This document shows, piece after piece, positions 18,690 through 27,100 of a stretch of DNA of 64,000 bases. Both the position numbers and the translations under genes were made by a program. The stretch spans positions 4,402,001-4,466,000 of the forward strand of contig NZ_LT629690.1 in NCBI RefSeq assembly GCF_900102185.1, in the 5' to 3' direction. The notes under the pieces were generated by a model. That model saw only the letters and a list, made by a program, of their open reading frames with translations. It had not been told where the DNA came from and ran no database searches. Position 1 is the first letter of the stretch. Each line of letters starts with the position of its first letter. This DNA is from Terriglobus roseus. GTDB taxonomy: Bacteria; Acidobacteriota; Terriglobia; Terriglobales; Acidobacteriaceae.

Positions 18690-20011
18690 GCTCCCAACCT
18701 CTCCGGGTTAACAGGTACGTCCGCTCGGCGCAGGCCGGGCGCAAAAATCTGCAGGCACACAAACGCCACCATGTAGATGGAACCCGCAAGGATAAACAGT
18801 GTGTTGTAGCTGCCGGTCAATTGCAGAATGCGTCCTGCCTCAACCGATAGCAGCGTGCCAAGAATGGAACCCACCATGCCAGCCAGACCCACCACAGAAC
18901 CAACAACGCTGTTCGGGAAAACGTCAGAAGCGCACGTGTACACATTCGCGCTCCAACCCTGATGTCCAGCGGTTGCCAGGCTCAGCAGCGCTACTGCCGT
19001 CCACATGTCGTTCACGTGGCTGATGTACAGCATGGGCAACGAGAACAGTGCGCAGAAGAACATCGCACCATAGCGTGCCTTCGCACCATGCAGTCCAAGC
19101 TTCTCAAACAGCGCAGGTAGCCAGCCGCCCAGAATGCCACCCACAGTTGAAGTCAGATAGACAACGATGATGGGCAATCCAAGATTCTTCAGATCAACAT
19201 GAAAGCGCGAATCCAGATAGCCCGGAATCCAGAACAGATAGAACCACCAGATGGGATCGGTCAGGCCCTTGCCCAGCACAATGCCCCACGTCTGGCGATA
19301 CGTCAGCAGCTTCAGCCACGGAATATTCGCGGCATCCATCTGCTCCGCGTTTTCTTCATAGATGTGGCGAAGCTCTTCGCCCGTAAGCGTCGGGTGTTCC
19401 TTCGGCTTGCGATAGTAGAACCACCACCAGATGATCCACGGCAAACCAATCAATCCCGTGAAAAGAAACGCGGCATGCCAGCCGTAATGAATGGTGATCC
19501 ACGGAATCGTGAGCGGGCAGATGATCGCGCCTGCAGTCGCACCGGCATTAAAGATGCCCGTAGCCAGCGAACGTTCACTGCGCGGAAACCAGTCGGCAAC
19601 CGTCTTGATTGCAGCAGGGAAGTTACCAGACTCGCCAAGACCAAGTGCAATACGCGCAACACCAAAACCCGTCACCGTGCTGACAAAAGCATGCGCCAGC
19701 GCGGCCATACTCCATACAGCCATCACCAGGCTGTAGCCCAGGCGCGTGCCCACCTTATCGATAAGGCGTCCAACGCCCAGCAGGCCAACGGCATAGGCTA
19801 CTTGGAACATCGCAATGATGTTGCCGTAACCTTCTTCGCTCAGGCCAATGCTGTGTTGCAGCGTGGGCTTCAACAGGCTAAGGACCTGGCGGTCCATATA
19901 GTTGATCGTGGTTGCCACAAACAGCATGGCGCAGATTGTCCAGCGGACATTCCCCACGTGCGTCCGGCGTTGGCCGGGCGACAGGTCTGCAGTCGGTTCC
20001 AAGGGGCTCAC
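18686..20011 (-). CDS. exuT: Hexuronate MFS transporter, ExuT-like
   Basis: 441 residues, 12 predicted membrane segments. The ACS-family signature NYMDRQVLSLLKPTLQ and the segment GLGESGNFPAAIKTVADWFPRSERSLATG are close to E. coli ExuT, a proton-coupled uptake system for galacturonate and glucuronate. It is the first gene of the seven-gene minus-strand run ending with the MFS gene at 12283. The 210-bp gap to the divergent regulator at 20230 holds two palindromes and a LacI-type site. Confidence 0.88.
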   Translation of the reverse strand: MSPLEPTADLSPGQRRTHVGNVRWTICAMLFVATTINYMDRQVLSLLKPTLQHSIGLSEEGYGNIIAMFQVAYAVGLLGVGRLIDKVGTRLGYSLVMAVWSMAALAHAFVSTVTGFGVARIALGLGESGNFPAAIKTVADWFPRSERSLATGIFNAGATAGAIICPLTIPWITIHYGWHAAFLFTGLIGLPWIIWWWFYYRKPKEHPTLTGEELRHIYEENAEQMDAANIPWLKLLTYRQTWGIVLGKGLTDPIWWFYLFWIPGYLDSRFHVDLKNLGLPIIVVYLTSTVGGILGGWLPALFEKLGLHGAKARYGAMFFCALFSLPMLYISHVNDMWTAVALLSLATAGHQGWSANVYTCASDVFPNSVVGSVVGLAGMVGSILGTLLSVEAGRILQLTGSYNTLFILAGSIYMVAFVCLQIFAPGLRRADVPVNPERLGA

Positions 20012-20087
20012 TCGCGCTCCGAAAAAGGGCGTTCAGATATGCCGGACAAGCTTACAGTGATTTGCGCGCTGTTGGCACGCCCTTTAT

Positions 20088-20102
20088 AAAAACGCTTCGA
20101 TA
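20088..20102. promoter_or_regulatory. LacI-type operator candidate shared with uxaC
   Basis: AAAAACGCTTCGATA differs by one base from the sequence at 22518-22532 upstream of uxaC. The CG-centred core is like LacI-family sites. It lies about 75 bp upstream of exuT. Confidence 0.5.
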
Positions 20103-20118
20103 AAGATATCAGGCTGCA

Positions 20119-20133
20119 AGTGGTCAGACCACT
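20119..20133. promoter_or_regulatory. FadR/UxuR-type GntR operator between exuT and the FCD regulator
   Basis: AGTGGTCAGACCACT is a perfect palindrome containing TGGTCAGACCA, the core of FCD-subfamily GntR sites such as that of E. coli FadR. It is placed between the divergent exuT operon and the regulator at 20230, as expected for repression of both. Confidence 0.75.
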
Positions 20134-20163
20134 CTGTATGTGTACGCCTGCTCTTCAGCCACT

Positions 20164-20179
20164 GTCAAACGTTTTTGAC
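20164..20179. promoter_or_regulatory. Inverted repeat GTCAAA-N4-TTTGAC upstream of the FCD regulator
   Basis: Perfect 6-bp arms (20164-20169 and 20174-20179) with a CG-containing spacer, about 50 bp upstream of the regulator start. It may be a second operator or part of its promoter. Confidence 0.4.
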
Positions 20180-20229
20180 CACATTCAGCTTCCCAATGCC
20201 TCGTTCTGTGTGCAGAATGGGTGCTGACC

Positions 20230-20988
20230 ATGACGAACGTCAATACCCGTCTACCAGCCGCCGACCGCCAGATCGCCATGCGCGTGGTGGAACGCATTCG
20301 CGAGGCGCTAGAGGATGGCACCTGGAAGCCCGGTGACAAACTGCCGCCCGAACGCGAGTTCGCGGCGACACTCGGCATCAGCCGTTCCAGCTTGCGCTCT
20401 GGCCTGGGTTATCTCGCAGCCATGGGATTGCTGCAGGTGCGTCATGGTGTAGGCGCGTTTATTTCCGAGGCTCCAACGCAGTTCGGTGCGGCATCACTGC
20501 CGTTTCTCGATGCCCTTCACGGCTACGACATCCATCAGCTATTTGAAGCACGACGCATCCTCGAAGGCCACATCGCATCGCTTGCGGCAGAGCGCACCAC
20601 GGAGCGCCACCTGCAGCAGATGGCCGAAGAACTGGAAGAGATGGAAGCTTCCGTTGACCAGCCACAGGAGTACCTCATTCACGATGTACGTTTCCATCGC
20701 ATCGTGGCCCAGGCCGCAGGCAATTCCATTCTGGCAGCCATCATGGAAAGCCTGACCGGAGCGCTCTACGAGGTGCGGCATTCCGCTACGGAACAGATCG
20801 CCGATCTGCACGTAACAACAAAATTCCATCGCGACATCTACCGAGCCATCCGCAGCGGCAACTCGCGCACCAGCCGCGCAGCCATGGAAAAACATCTCAC
20901 CAACGCAGAAGCCGACGACGACCTGCCTCCTAAGAGAAAGCGCCAGCCAGCAAAGTCCAAGGCCCGCACTGCAGCCTCCCGCAGCTAA
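20230..20988 (+). CDS. GntR-family regulator with FCD domain (UxuR/ExuR-like)
   Basis: 252 residues from the ATG at 20230; a GTG at 20221 is in frame. The N-terminal winged helix (about 18-85) has the family motif WKPGDKLPPEREFAATLGIS followed by a second recognition motif (SLRSGLGYLAAMGLLQVRHGVG). The C-terminal FCD domain (about 95-220) has the Asp/His positions of a metal-assisted ligand pocket (HDVRFHRIVAQAAGN, TTKFHRDIYRAI). The last 25 residues are Lys/Ala-rich and look disordered. FCD regulators bind sugar acids; placed between exuT and uxaC, this is the likely hexuronate sensor. Confidence 0.9.
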   Translation: MTNVNTRLPAADRQIAMRVVERIREALEDGTWKPGDKLPPEREFAATLGISRSSLRSGLGYLAAMGLLQVRHGVGAFISEAPTQFGAASLPFLDALHGYDIHQLFEARRILEGHIASLAAERTTERHLQQMAEELEEMEASVDQPQEYLIHDVRFHRIVAQAAGNSILAAIMESLTGALYEVRHSATEQIADLHVTTKFHRDIYRAIRSGNSRTSRAAMEKHLTNAEADDDLPPKRKRQPAKSKARTAASRS

Positions 20989-21002
20989 TCCGACGAGCGA
21001 AC

Positions 21003-21036
21003 AAAAAGACAGCCCGGCCTTAGCCGGGCTGTTTTG
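21003..21036. terminator. Bidirectional terminator between the FCD regulator and uxaC
   Basis: ACAGCCCGGC/GCCGGGCTGT stem (21009-21032) with a 4-nt loop. It is followed by TTTT on the plus side and by CTTTTT on the minus side. The two flanking genes converge, so it serves both. Confidence 0.9.
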
Positions 21037-21053
21037 CATTGCGAAAGACAAAT

Positions 21054-22448
21054 CTACAAACGGTAAGCCTTCTTCACCAGGTTCACCGTCAGGTCCTGCG
21101 CCAGCTCAAACGCCTCATCCTCTTCAATGCGATGTTCCGCTACCAGCCGTGCCAGGAAAGCGCAATCGATGCGACGAGCCACGTCGTGCCGTGCCGGAAT
21201 GCTCAGGAACGCACGCGTGTCATCGTTGAAGCCAACCGTGTTGTAGAAGCCTGCGGTCTCCGTAGCTGTCTCGCGGAAACGCATCATGCCTTCCGGGCTA
21301 TCGTGGAACCACCACGGCGGTCCCAAACGCAGCGCAGGATAGTGTCCGGCCAGCGGTGCAAGCTCACGGCTGAAAGCGGTCTCATCCAGCGTGAACAGGA
21401 TCACCGTCAGGTTCGCCTCATTGCCAAACAGGTCCAGCATCGGCTGCAGCGCATGCACGTAGTCGGTGGCAGTCGGGATGTCCGCACCCATGTCGCGACC
21501 AAATTTCTCAAAGAGAATCTGGTTGTGATTGCGCATGCTGCCTGGGTGAATCTGCATGACGAGCCCGTCTTCGACAGACATGCGCGCCATCTCCGTCAGC
21601 ATCTGCGCACGGAAGACTTCTTCATCATCCTCATCCGCTTCGCCGCTCAAAATCACGTCGAAAAGCTGCGCACACTCTTCCGGATCAAGGTCCGCAGTAC
21701 GTGCCGTCGGATGCCCATGATCGGTAGCCGTCGCTCCCAACGATTTAAAGAACGCACGACGATTGCGTAGTGCATTCAAATAGCCTTCCCACGTCTCCGT
21801 ATTCTCGCCAGTGATCTCGCCCAGCTTGGCAATGTTCTCGCGGAAGCCAGCAAACTCAGGATCCACAACCGAATCTGGTCGGAACGTAGGAACAATGCGT
21901 CTCTTCCAATCACCCTTGCGCAGCGTCTGAATATCCGTCAGGGGATCAATGGCAGAGTCAGTGGTCGCCAGCACATCAATCTTGAAGCTCTCAAACAAAG
22001 CGCGCGGACGAAACTCGGGCGTCTGCAGCTTCTCAGCAATGGTGTCGTAATACAGATCCGCAGTCTTTGAAGACAGGCGCTCCGTCAGACCAAACTGCTC
22101 CTGGAACGCATAGTCCAACCACAGGCGTGAAGGTGTTCCGCGAAACAGATAGTAGTGGTCCGCGAAAATCTTCCAAACCTTGCGCGGATTCTCAATGACC
22201 GCCTTGCCAATCTCCAGGTCTTCCAGCTTCACGCCCTGGCTGTACAGCATGCGGTGAACATAATGATCCGGCTGGATGAACAGCTTCGAAGGATCAGGGA
22301 AGGCGTCGTTCGTGGCGAACCAGCCGGCCTGTGTGTGTCCATGCGGGCTTACGATCGGCAGATCGCGCACCGTTGCAAACAAACGTTGCGCAATGGAACG
22401 AGTGGTCGGGTCTGCCGGAAAAAGGCGGTCGTCGTGCAGCAGGGGCAT
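21054..22448 (-). CDS. uxaC: Glucuronate/galacturonate isomerase UxaC
   Basis: 464 residues, normal for the family. The N-terminal SPHGHT motif (His36, His38) belongs to the amidohydrolase-like metal site; LWLDYAFQEQFGL, ATTDSAIDPL and the C-terminal GFNDDTRAFLSIPARHDVARR are typical UxaC segments. It interconverts D-galacturonate/D-tagaturonate and D-glucuronate/D-fructuronate, the first step after uptake by ExuT. It is transcribed alone, divergent from the glycerate kinase gene, and has a LacI-type site (22518-22532) in its promoter region. Confidence 0.95.
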   Translation of the reverse strand: MPLLHDDRLFPADPTTRSIAQRLFATVRDLPIVSPHGHTQAGWFATNDAFPDPSKLFIQPDHYVHRMLYSQGVKLEDLEIGKAVIENPRKVWKIFADHYYLFRGTPSRLWLDYAFQEQFGLTERLSSKTADLYYDTIAEKLQTPEFRPRALFESFKIDVLATTDSAIDPLTDIQTLRKGDWKRRIVPTFRPDSVVDPEFAGFRENIAKLGEITGENTETWEGYLNALRNRRAFFKSLGATATDHGHPTARTADLDPEECAQLFDVILSGEADEDDEEVFRAQMLTEMARMSVEDGLVMQIHPGSMRNHNQILFEKFGRDMGADIPTATDYVHALQPMLDLFGNEANLTVILFTLDETAFSRELAPLAGHYPALRLGPPWWFHDSPEGMMRFRETATETAGFYNTVGFNDDTRAFLSIPARHDVARRIDCAFLARLVAEHRIEEDEAFELAQDLTVNLVKKAYRL

Positions 22449-22517
22449 CGTGGTGGTCCTCCTGGAATATTCGCGGCGGCAAGCTCGCCGTCACGCGGGC
22501 CATACCATCATCCTCCC

Positions 22518-22532
22518 AAAAACGTTTCGATA
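22518..22532. promoter_or_regulatory. LacI-type operator candidate upstream of uxaC
   Basis: AAAAACGTTTCGATA contains the self-complementary core AAACGTTT and matches 14 of 15 bases with 20088-20102. It lies 70 bp upstream of uxaC and about 30 bp upstream of the divergent kinase gene, so it could control both. Confidence 0.55.
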
Positions 22533-22559
22533 CAAACACAACAGATTTTTGTGAAAACT

Positions 22560-23846
22560 ATGGTGGATCATGGAACCATGCCTGCCCATGAGGAAGCCGT
22601 CGTCCGCCAGCAACTCCGTTCCCTGTTTGACACTGCAGTAGCGGCCGCCAATCCTCACGTCGTCCTCGCATCCTCTCTGCCCGAACCGCCCAAAGGCCGG
22701 TGCATCGTCGTGGGAGCAGGCAAAGCCTCGGCCGCCATGGCAGCTGCCGTAGAAGAGGCATGGCCGCAGGTTCCCATGGAAGGCGTAGTGGTCACCCGCT
22801 ACGGCCACGCCGTTCCCACGCGCCACATCCGCATCGTGGAAGCATCGCACCCCGTACCCGACGCAGCCGGGATGCAGGCCGCCGAAGACATCCTCGCCGC
22901 CGTCCAAAATCTGTCGCCCGACGACCTCGTCCTGGCGCTCATTTCCGGAGGGGGATCAGCCTTGTTAACACTCCCCGTAGAAGGCATCACCCTCGCAGAC
23001 AAGCAAGCAGTCAACGCAGCACTCCTCGCATCCGGAGCCCCCATCCATGCCATGAACACCGTGCGCAAAGCGCTCTCCCGCATCAAGGGCGGCAAGCTGG
23101 CGCAGGCCGCCGCACCCGCCCGCGTGGTCACACTCGTCATCAGCGACGTCCCCGGCGACGACCCGGCGATCATCGCCTCCGGTCCCACCGTCCCCTCCGC
23201 CACCACTGCCGCCGACGCGCTACGCATCATCCGTGAATTCAACATGGAAGTCCCGGCAAGTGTCCTTCGCGTGCTCGAATCGCAAAGCGAAGAAGTCCCC
23301 AAAAGTTTCGAGGCAGACGTCCGCATGATCGCCTCCCCGCTCCAGGCCCTCCAGGCCGCAGCCGCTAAAGCAAAGGAGTTCGGCTGGAACCCATTGATCC
23401 TGGGCGACGCCATCGAAGGAGAAAGCGCGCAGCTCGGCACCGTAATGGCAGGCATCGCCGCGTCCGTGCGCCACTACGGACACCCCATCGCCAAACCCGC
23501 TGTGCTGCTCTCCGGCGGCGAAACCACGGTAACGCTGGGCCGCGAGAAACCCGGCCGAGGCGGCAGAAACACCGAGTTCCTGCTCTCCTTGGCCATCGCC
23601 CTTAAGGGAGCACCGGGCACCTACGCCATCGCAGGCGACACCGACGGCATCGACGGCTCAGACGATGCCGCTGGCGCCATCGTCACCCCCGAAACCCTCG
23701 TCCGTGCAAAGGACGCATCCGCCATCGCGGCAGATTTTTTACGTCGTCACGACAGCTATTCGTTCTTCGCCACGATCGATGATCTGGTCATCACCGGCCC
23801 TACGTTGACCAACGTGAACGACGTCCGCGCGGTGCTGATCCTTTGA
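22560..23846 (+). CDS. Glycerate 2-kinase / MOFRL family protein (GckA-like)
   Basis: 428 residues from the ATG at 22560; no strong ribosome site is visible, and an ATG at 22578 is also possible. The N-terminal DUF4147 domain shows VVGAGKASAAMAAAVEE and LISGGGSALLTLP, and the C-terminal MOFRL domain shows LSGGETTVTLGREKPGRGGRNTEF and DTDGIDGSDDAAGA. Family members phosphorylate D-glycerate to 2-phosphoglycerate. It is divergent from uxaC and may handle glycerate arising from sugar-acid breakdown; the direct link to this pathway is inferred only from position. Confidence 0.88.
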   Translation: MVDHGTMPAHEEAVVRQQLRSLFDTAVAAANPHVVLASSLPEPPKGRCIVVGAGKASAAMAAAVEEAWPQVPMEGVVVTRYGHAVPTRHIRIVEASHPVPDAAGMQAAEDILAAVQNLSPDDLVLALISGGGSALLTLPVEGITLADKQAVNAALLASGAPIHAMNTVRKALSRIKGGKLAQAAAPARVVTLVISDVPGDDPAIIASGPTVPSATTAADALRIIREFNMEVPASVLRVLESQSEEVPKSFEADVRMIASPLQALQAAAAKAKEFGWNPLILGDAIEGESAQLGTVMAGIAASVRHYGHPIAKPAVLLSGGETTVTLGREKPGRGGRNTEFLLSLAIALKGAPGTYAIAGDTDGIDGSDDAAGAIVTPETLVRAKDASAIAADFLRRHDSYSFFATIDDLVITGPTLTNVNDVRAVLIL

Positions 23847-24195
23847 AATTGGCTGGTCCGACCTCTGGACAGATTTGATTCGATTCAGGTCTTTTGTCGA
23901 CAAAACGGCCACATGCTTTCCGTGCTTCCCCTACGAAAGGTTTCGCTCGGAAGAACCCCTCTAAAAAACGTGTAAAAAGCATGTTTCTTTTCTTCATTTC
24001 GGTGTGATATAAGTCCCGCCGTCGAAGAGAGCTCTGTTTATTTGCACTGAAAGCCTCCTGAGCTAATGGGGGACAGGTGCATCGGGCGGCGCTCCAGCGG
24101 CAAAAAAATATCGCGGATTTTGAAACGTCTCAGGACTGATCGAACCATCCGCGTAAACGTTGTCATAGTGCTGTACACGGAGAGGCCACATCACC
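23847..24195. other. Intergenic region upstream of the TonB receptor, about 350 bp
   Basis: It contains the perfect 14-bp palindrome TTTTGTCGACAAAA (23892-23905), an AT-rich stretch near 23965-24015 that probably carries the receptor promoter, and the LacI-type site at 24121-24132. A 65-codon frame on the minus strand (23800-23997) overlaps the kinase end and is treated as chance. Confidence 0.5.
24121..24132. promoter_or_regulatory. LacI-type operator candidate upstream of the TonB receptor (same motif as rhaEW and lutA)
   Basis: TGAAACGTCTCA fits the consensus TGA[A/G]ACG[A/T][T/C]TCA found also at 37090-37101 and 43262-43273. It is nearly self-complementary about a central CG, as LacI/GalR operators are, and lies 64 bp upstream of the first possible receptor start. 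Confidence 0.6.
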
Positions 24196-27100
24196 ATGCA
24201 TGGACCACACAAGAACATAGGACCCTGCGTCCCCGCACCGGACTCCGGAACGACGAAAGAGTCCACCTTGAATCCGATCTCCCATAACGCCATCCTGCGT
24301 ACGTTCCGGCGCAGTGCGTTCGCCCTTATGCTGGCGGCCGCTCCCGTCGCCGTGCTTTCCGTAGGCGCACCTTCCGCATGGGGCCAGGCATCTGCATCCA
24401 CAGACGCTGCTGGTACCGTTACGGACGCAACCGGCGCAAAGGTTCCGGGAGCCACGATCCATCTCATTAACAACGGCACTAAGGCCGAACGTACCACCAA
24501 GTCCAACGGCTCTGGCGACTGGTCCATTCCCAATCTGCCTCCGGCCAACTACAGCATCCGCGTGGAAAAGGACGGCTTCAAGACTTCCGTCATCCCGTCC
24601 CTGGATGTTCAGATCGGCCAAACTGCCAATGGTTCCGTAACGCTCGCCGTCGGTGGCACCAACGAAACGGTTGAGGTCAGCACCCTTCCGCCACAGCTCC
24701 AGACACAGGAAGCCACAGTTGGCCAGGTCATCGACCAGAAGCAGATCAACGACCTCCCACTGAACGGCCGTAACGTGTTGCAGCTCGCCACACTGGCCCC
24801 GGGCGTTTCGCCGCCGCAGAGCGGCCAGCAGGGTGGTTCAGCCGCGCAGACCGGTACCGCCTCGTCATCCCGTAACTTGTACATCACGGTAGACGGTGGT
24901 CGCGGTAACTCGACCAACTACGTGCTCGACGGCACGTATGTGCGTTCCGTTCGCTTCAACAACATGTCGCTGCTGCCGAACACGGATACCCTGCAGGAGT
25001 TCAACCTCCTCCGCTCAACCTTCTCCACGGAGTATGGTCAGGGCCAGGCAGTCGTCTCCATGGTCACCAAGTCTGGTACCAACAGCATTCACGGATCGGG
25101 CTACCTGTTTGCACGTAACGGTATCTTCGACGCGCGTAACTACTTCCAGCCAGCGTCTACCGGGCCTAAGCCAGACTTCCATCGTTGGCAGTTTGGTGGC
25201 ACCTTTGGTGGCCCAATCATCAAGGACCATCTCTTCGTCTTTGGCGGTTATGAAGGTCAGCGCTCGTCGAAACAGAACCTTTACACGGCCTTGTTCCCAA
25301 CGCAGAACGAGTTGAACGGTACATGGGAAGCTAATAGCAGCCAGGCCCTTCCCGGAAACAATGGCGGCTTTGCCTATAACAAGGCCAATCCGGCCGGTTT
25401 CACCGTAACCAACAAGGTCGCGCAAGTCCTGAACCCAACCTATCCAGTACTGAACTCGGATGCGTTGACGATCAACGGTAGTTCAAACTACGGTCTCACG
25501 TTGCCGTTCACTGACAACTATGATTCGTACACGGTTCGCGGCGACTGGAACGTCACCTCAAAGAACTCGCTCTTCGGACGTTACGCAAACTACAACGCCA
25601 GCCAGATCACCCCGACGGCTACCGGCAGCTCGACCTCGAATCCTCTGCTCGGCCGTAACGCAGTACTCGGTGACACGTACCTCATCACAAACAAGATCGT
25701 GAACGAAGTCCGTATCGGTTGGAATGAGTTCTACAACATCACTCTTGGTGTGTTGCAGAGCGCTGGTCCCAACGGTAACTGGGCGTCAGCGGAAGGTCTG
25801 ACTAACGTCACAGCTCTCACGTCTCCACGTCAGAATGGTCGTGCTAGTTTCGGCATCGCCAGCTTCGGCAACGTAGGTGACGGATCGGGCGATCAGGGTG
25901 GTCACGAAAATGTGCTGAGCATCGGTGACTCGATTTCGGATGTACTCGGTAAGCACACGCTCAAAGCCGGCTTCCAGTTCCAGAACCGCCGTCTGTGGCA
26001 GATTGCCGATAACAACTCTCGCGGCGCTGCAACCTTCGACAACTGCACCACGGCAACCTATAACGCTGGCTATACGCCCACCAGCCCGAACGACACTGGC
26101 GGCGGCGCAACCGGCGGCAACTGCGCCGTAGGCAACAAGGGCTATCAGTTGAATGGTGTCTGGTACCTCTATAACAAATTCCAGAACTACGCTCGCGGCA
26201 TGTGTACTTCGGGTTGCAACGGTAACGCTGGCACCACGCTCGGCCACTATCGCGACAACACCTACGGCGTCTTTGTCAGCGATATCTGGACGATCACTCC
26301 CAAGTTGACCGCAAACCTCGGTTTCCGTTGGGAATACAACCAGCCCTTCCACGAGCAGAATGGTTTGGAAGGATCACTCGATCCAACCACTCACTTGGTT
26401 ACCTTTAGCAAGCTCCCGGCAAACATTCCTCAGGCGTATTTGAATGCCGGCATCATCGACACACAGCACACGTATCAGCCTGGCATCATCCAGCCCTTCA
26501 AAAAGGGTTTCATGCCTCGCGTCGGTCTCGCGTATGAAATGCATCCCGGAACTGTCGTCCGCGCCGGTTACGGTATCTACTTCGACAACCTGAACACCAA
26601 CGAACTGCAGTTCACACGGTATGCAGCTCCGCTGTACTTCCAGCAGGCGTTCAGCAACGTAACTACCAATCAGCTCTATCCGGATCCGCTCACAACGACG
26701 CAGATTCCTTCGCCGTTCTCGATCTTCCCATTCAACAAGCAGCCGCTCACCCAGGAATGGAACGCCAGTCTGCAGCAGGATCTCGGCCATGGACTCTTGA
26801 TGGAATTGGCCTACACCGGCAGCAACTCGCACCACATGTGGAAGCGGTATGACCAGAACATGTGTCAGCAGTATCCGTTCGTCGTCCCGGCGAATATCTC
26901 CGTTTGTACCCGCGCCAACCCGAAGTTCGGCAACGGAATCCTGACCAGCTCCACTCTGGGTGCAGCCAACTTCAACGGTGGTTCCATCAAGGTGGAAAAG
27001 CGCCAGAGCAATGGCCTCTACTACCTCGGCAGCTACCAGTGGTCCAAGAACCTCGACAACATCTCGGGTGAGGCTGGTGCAAACGACTCGTCGTACGCCA

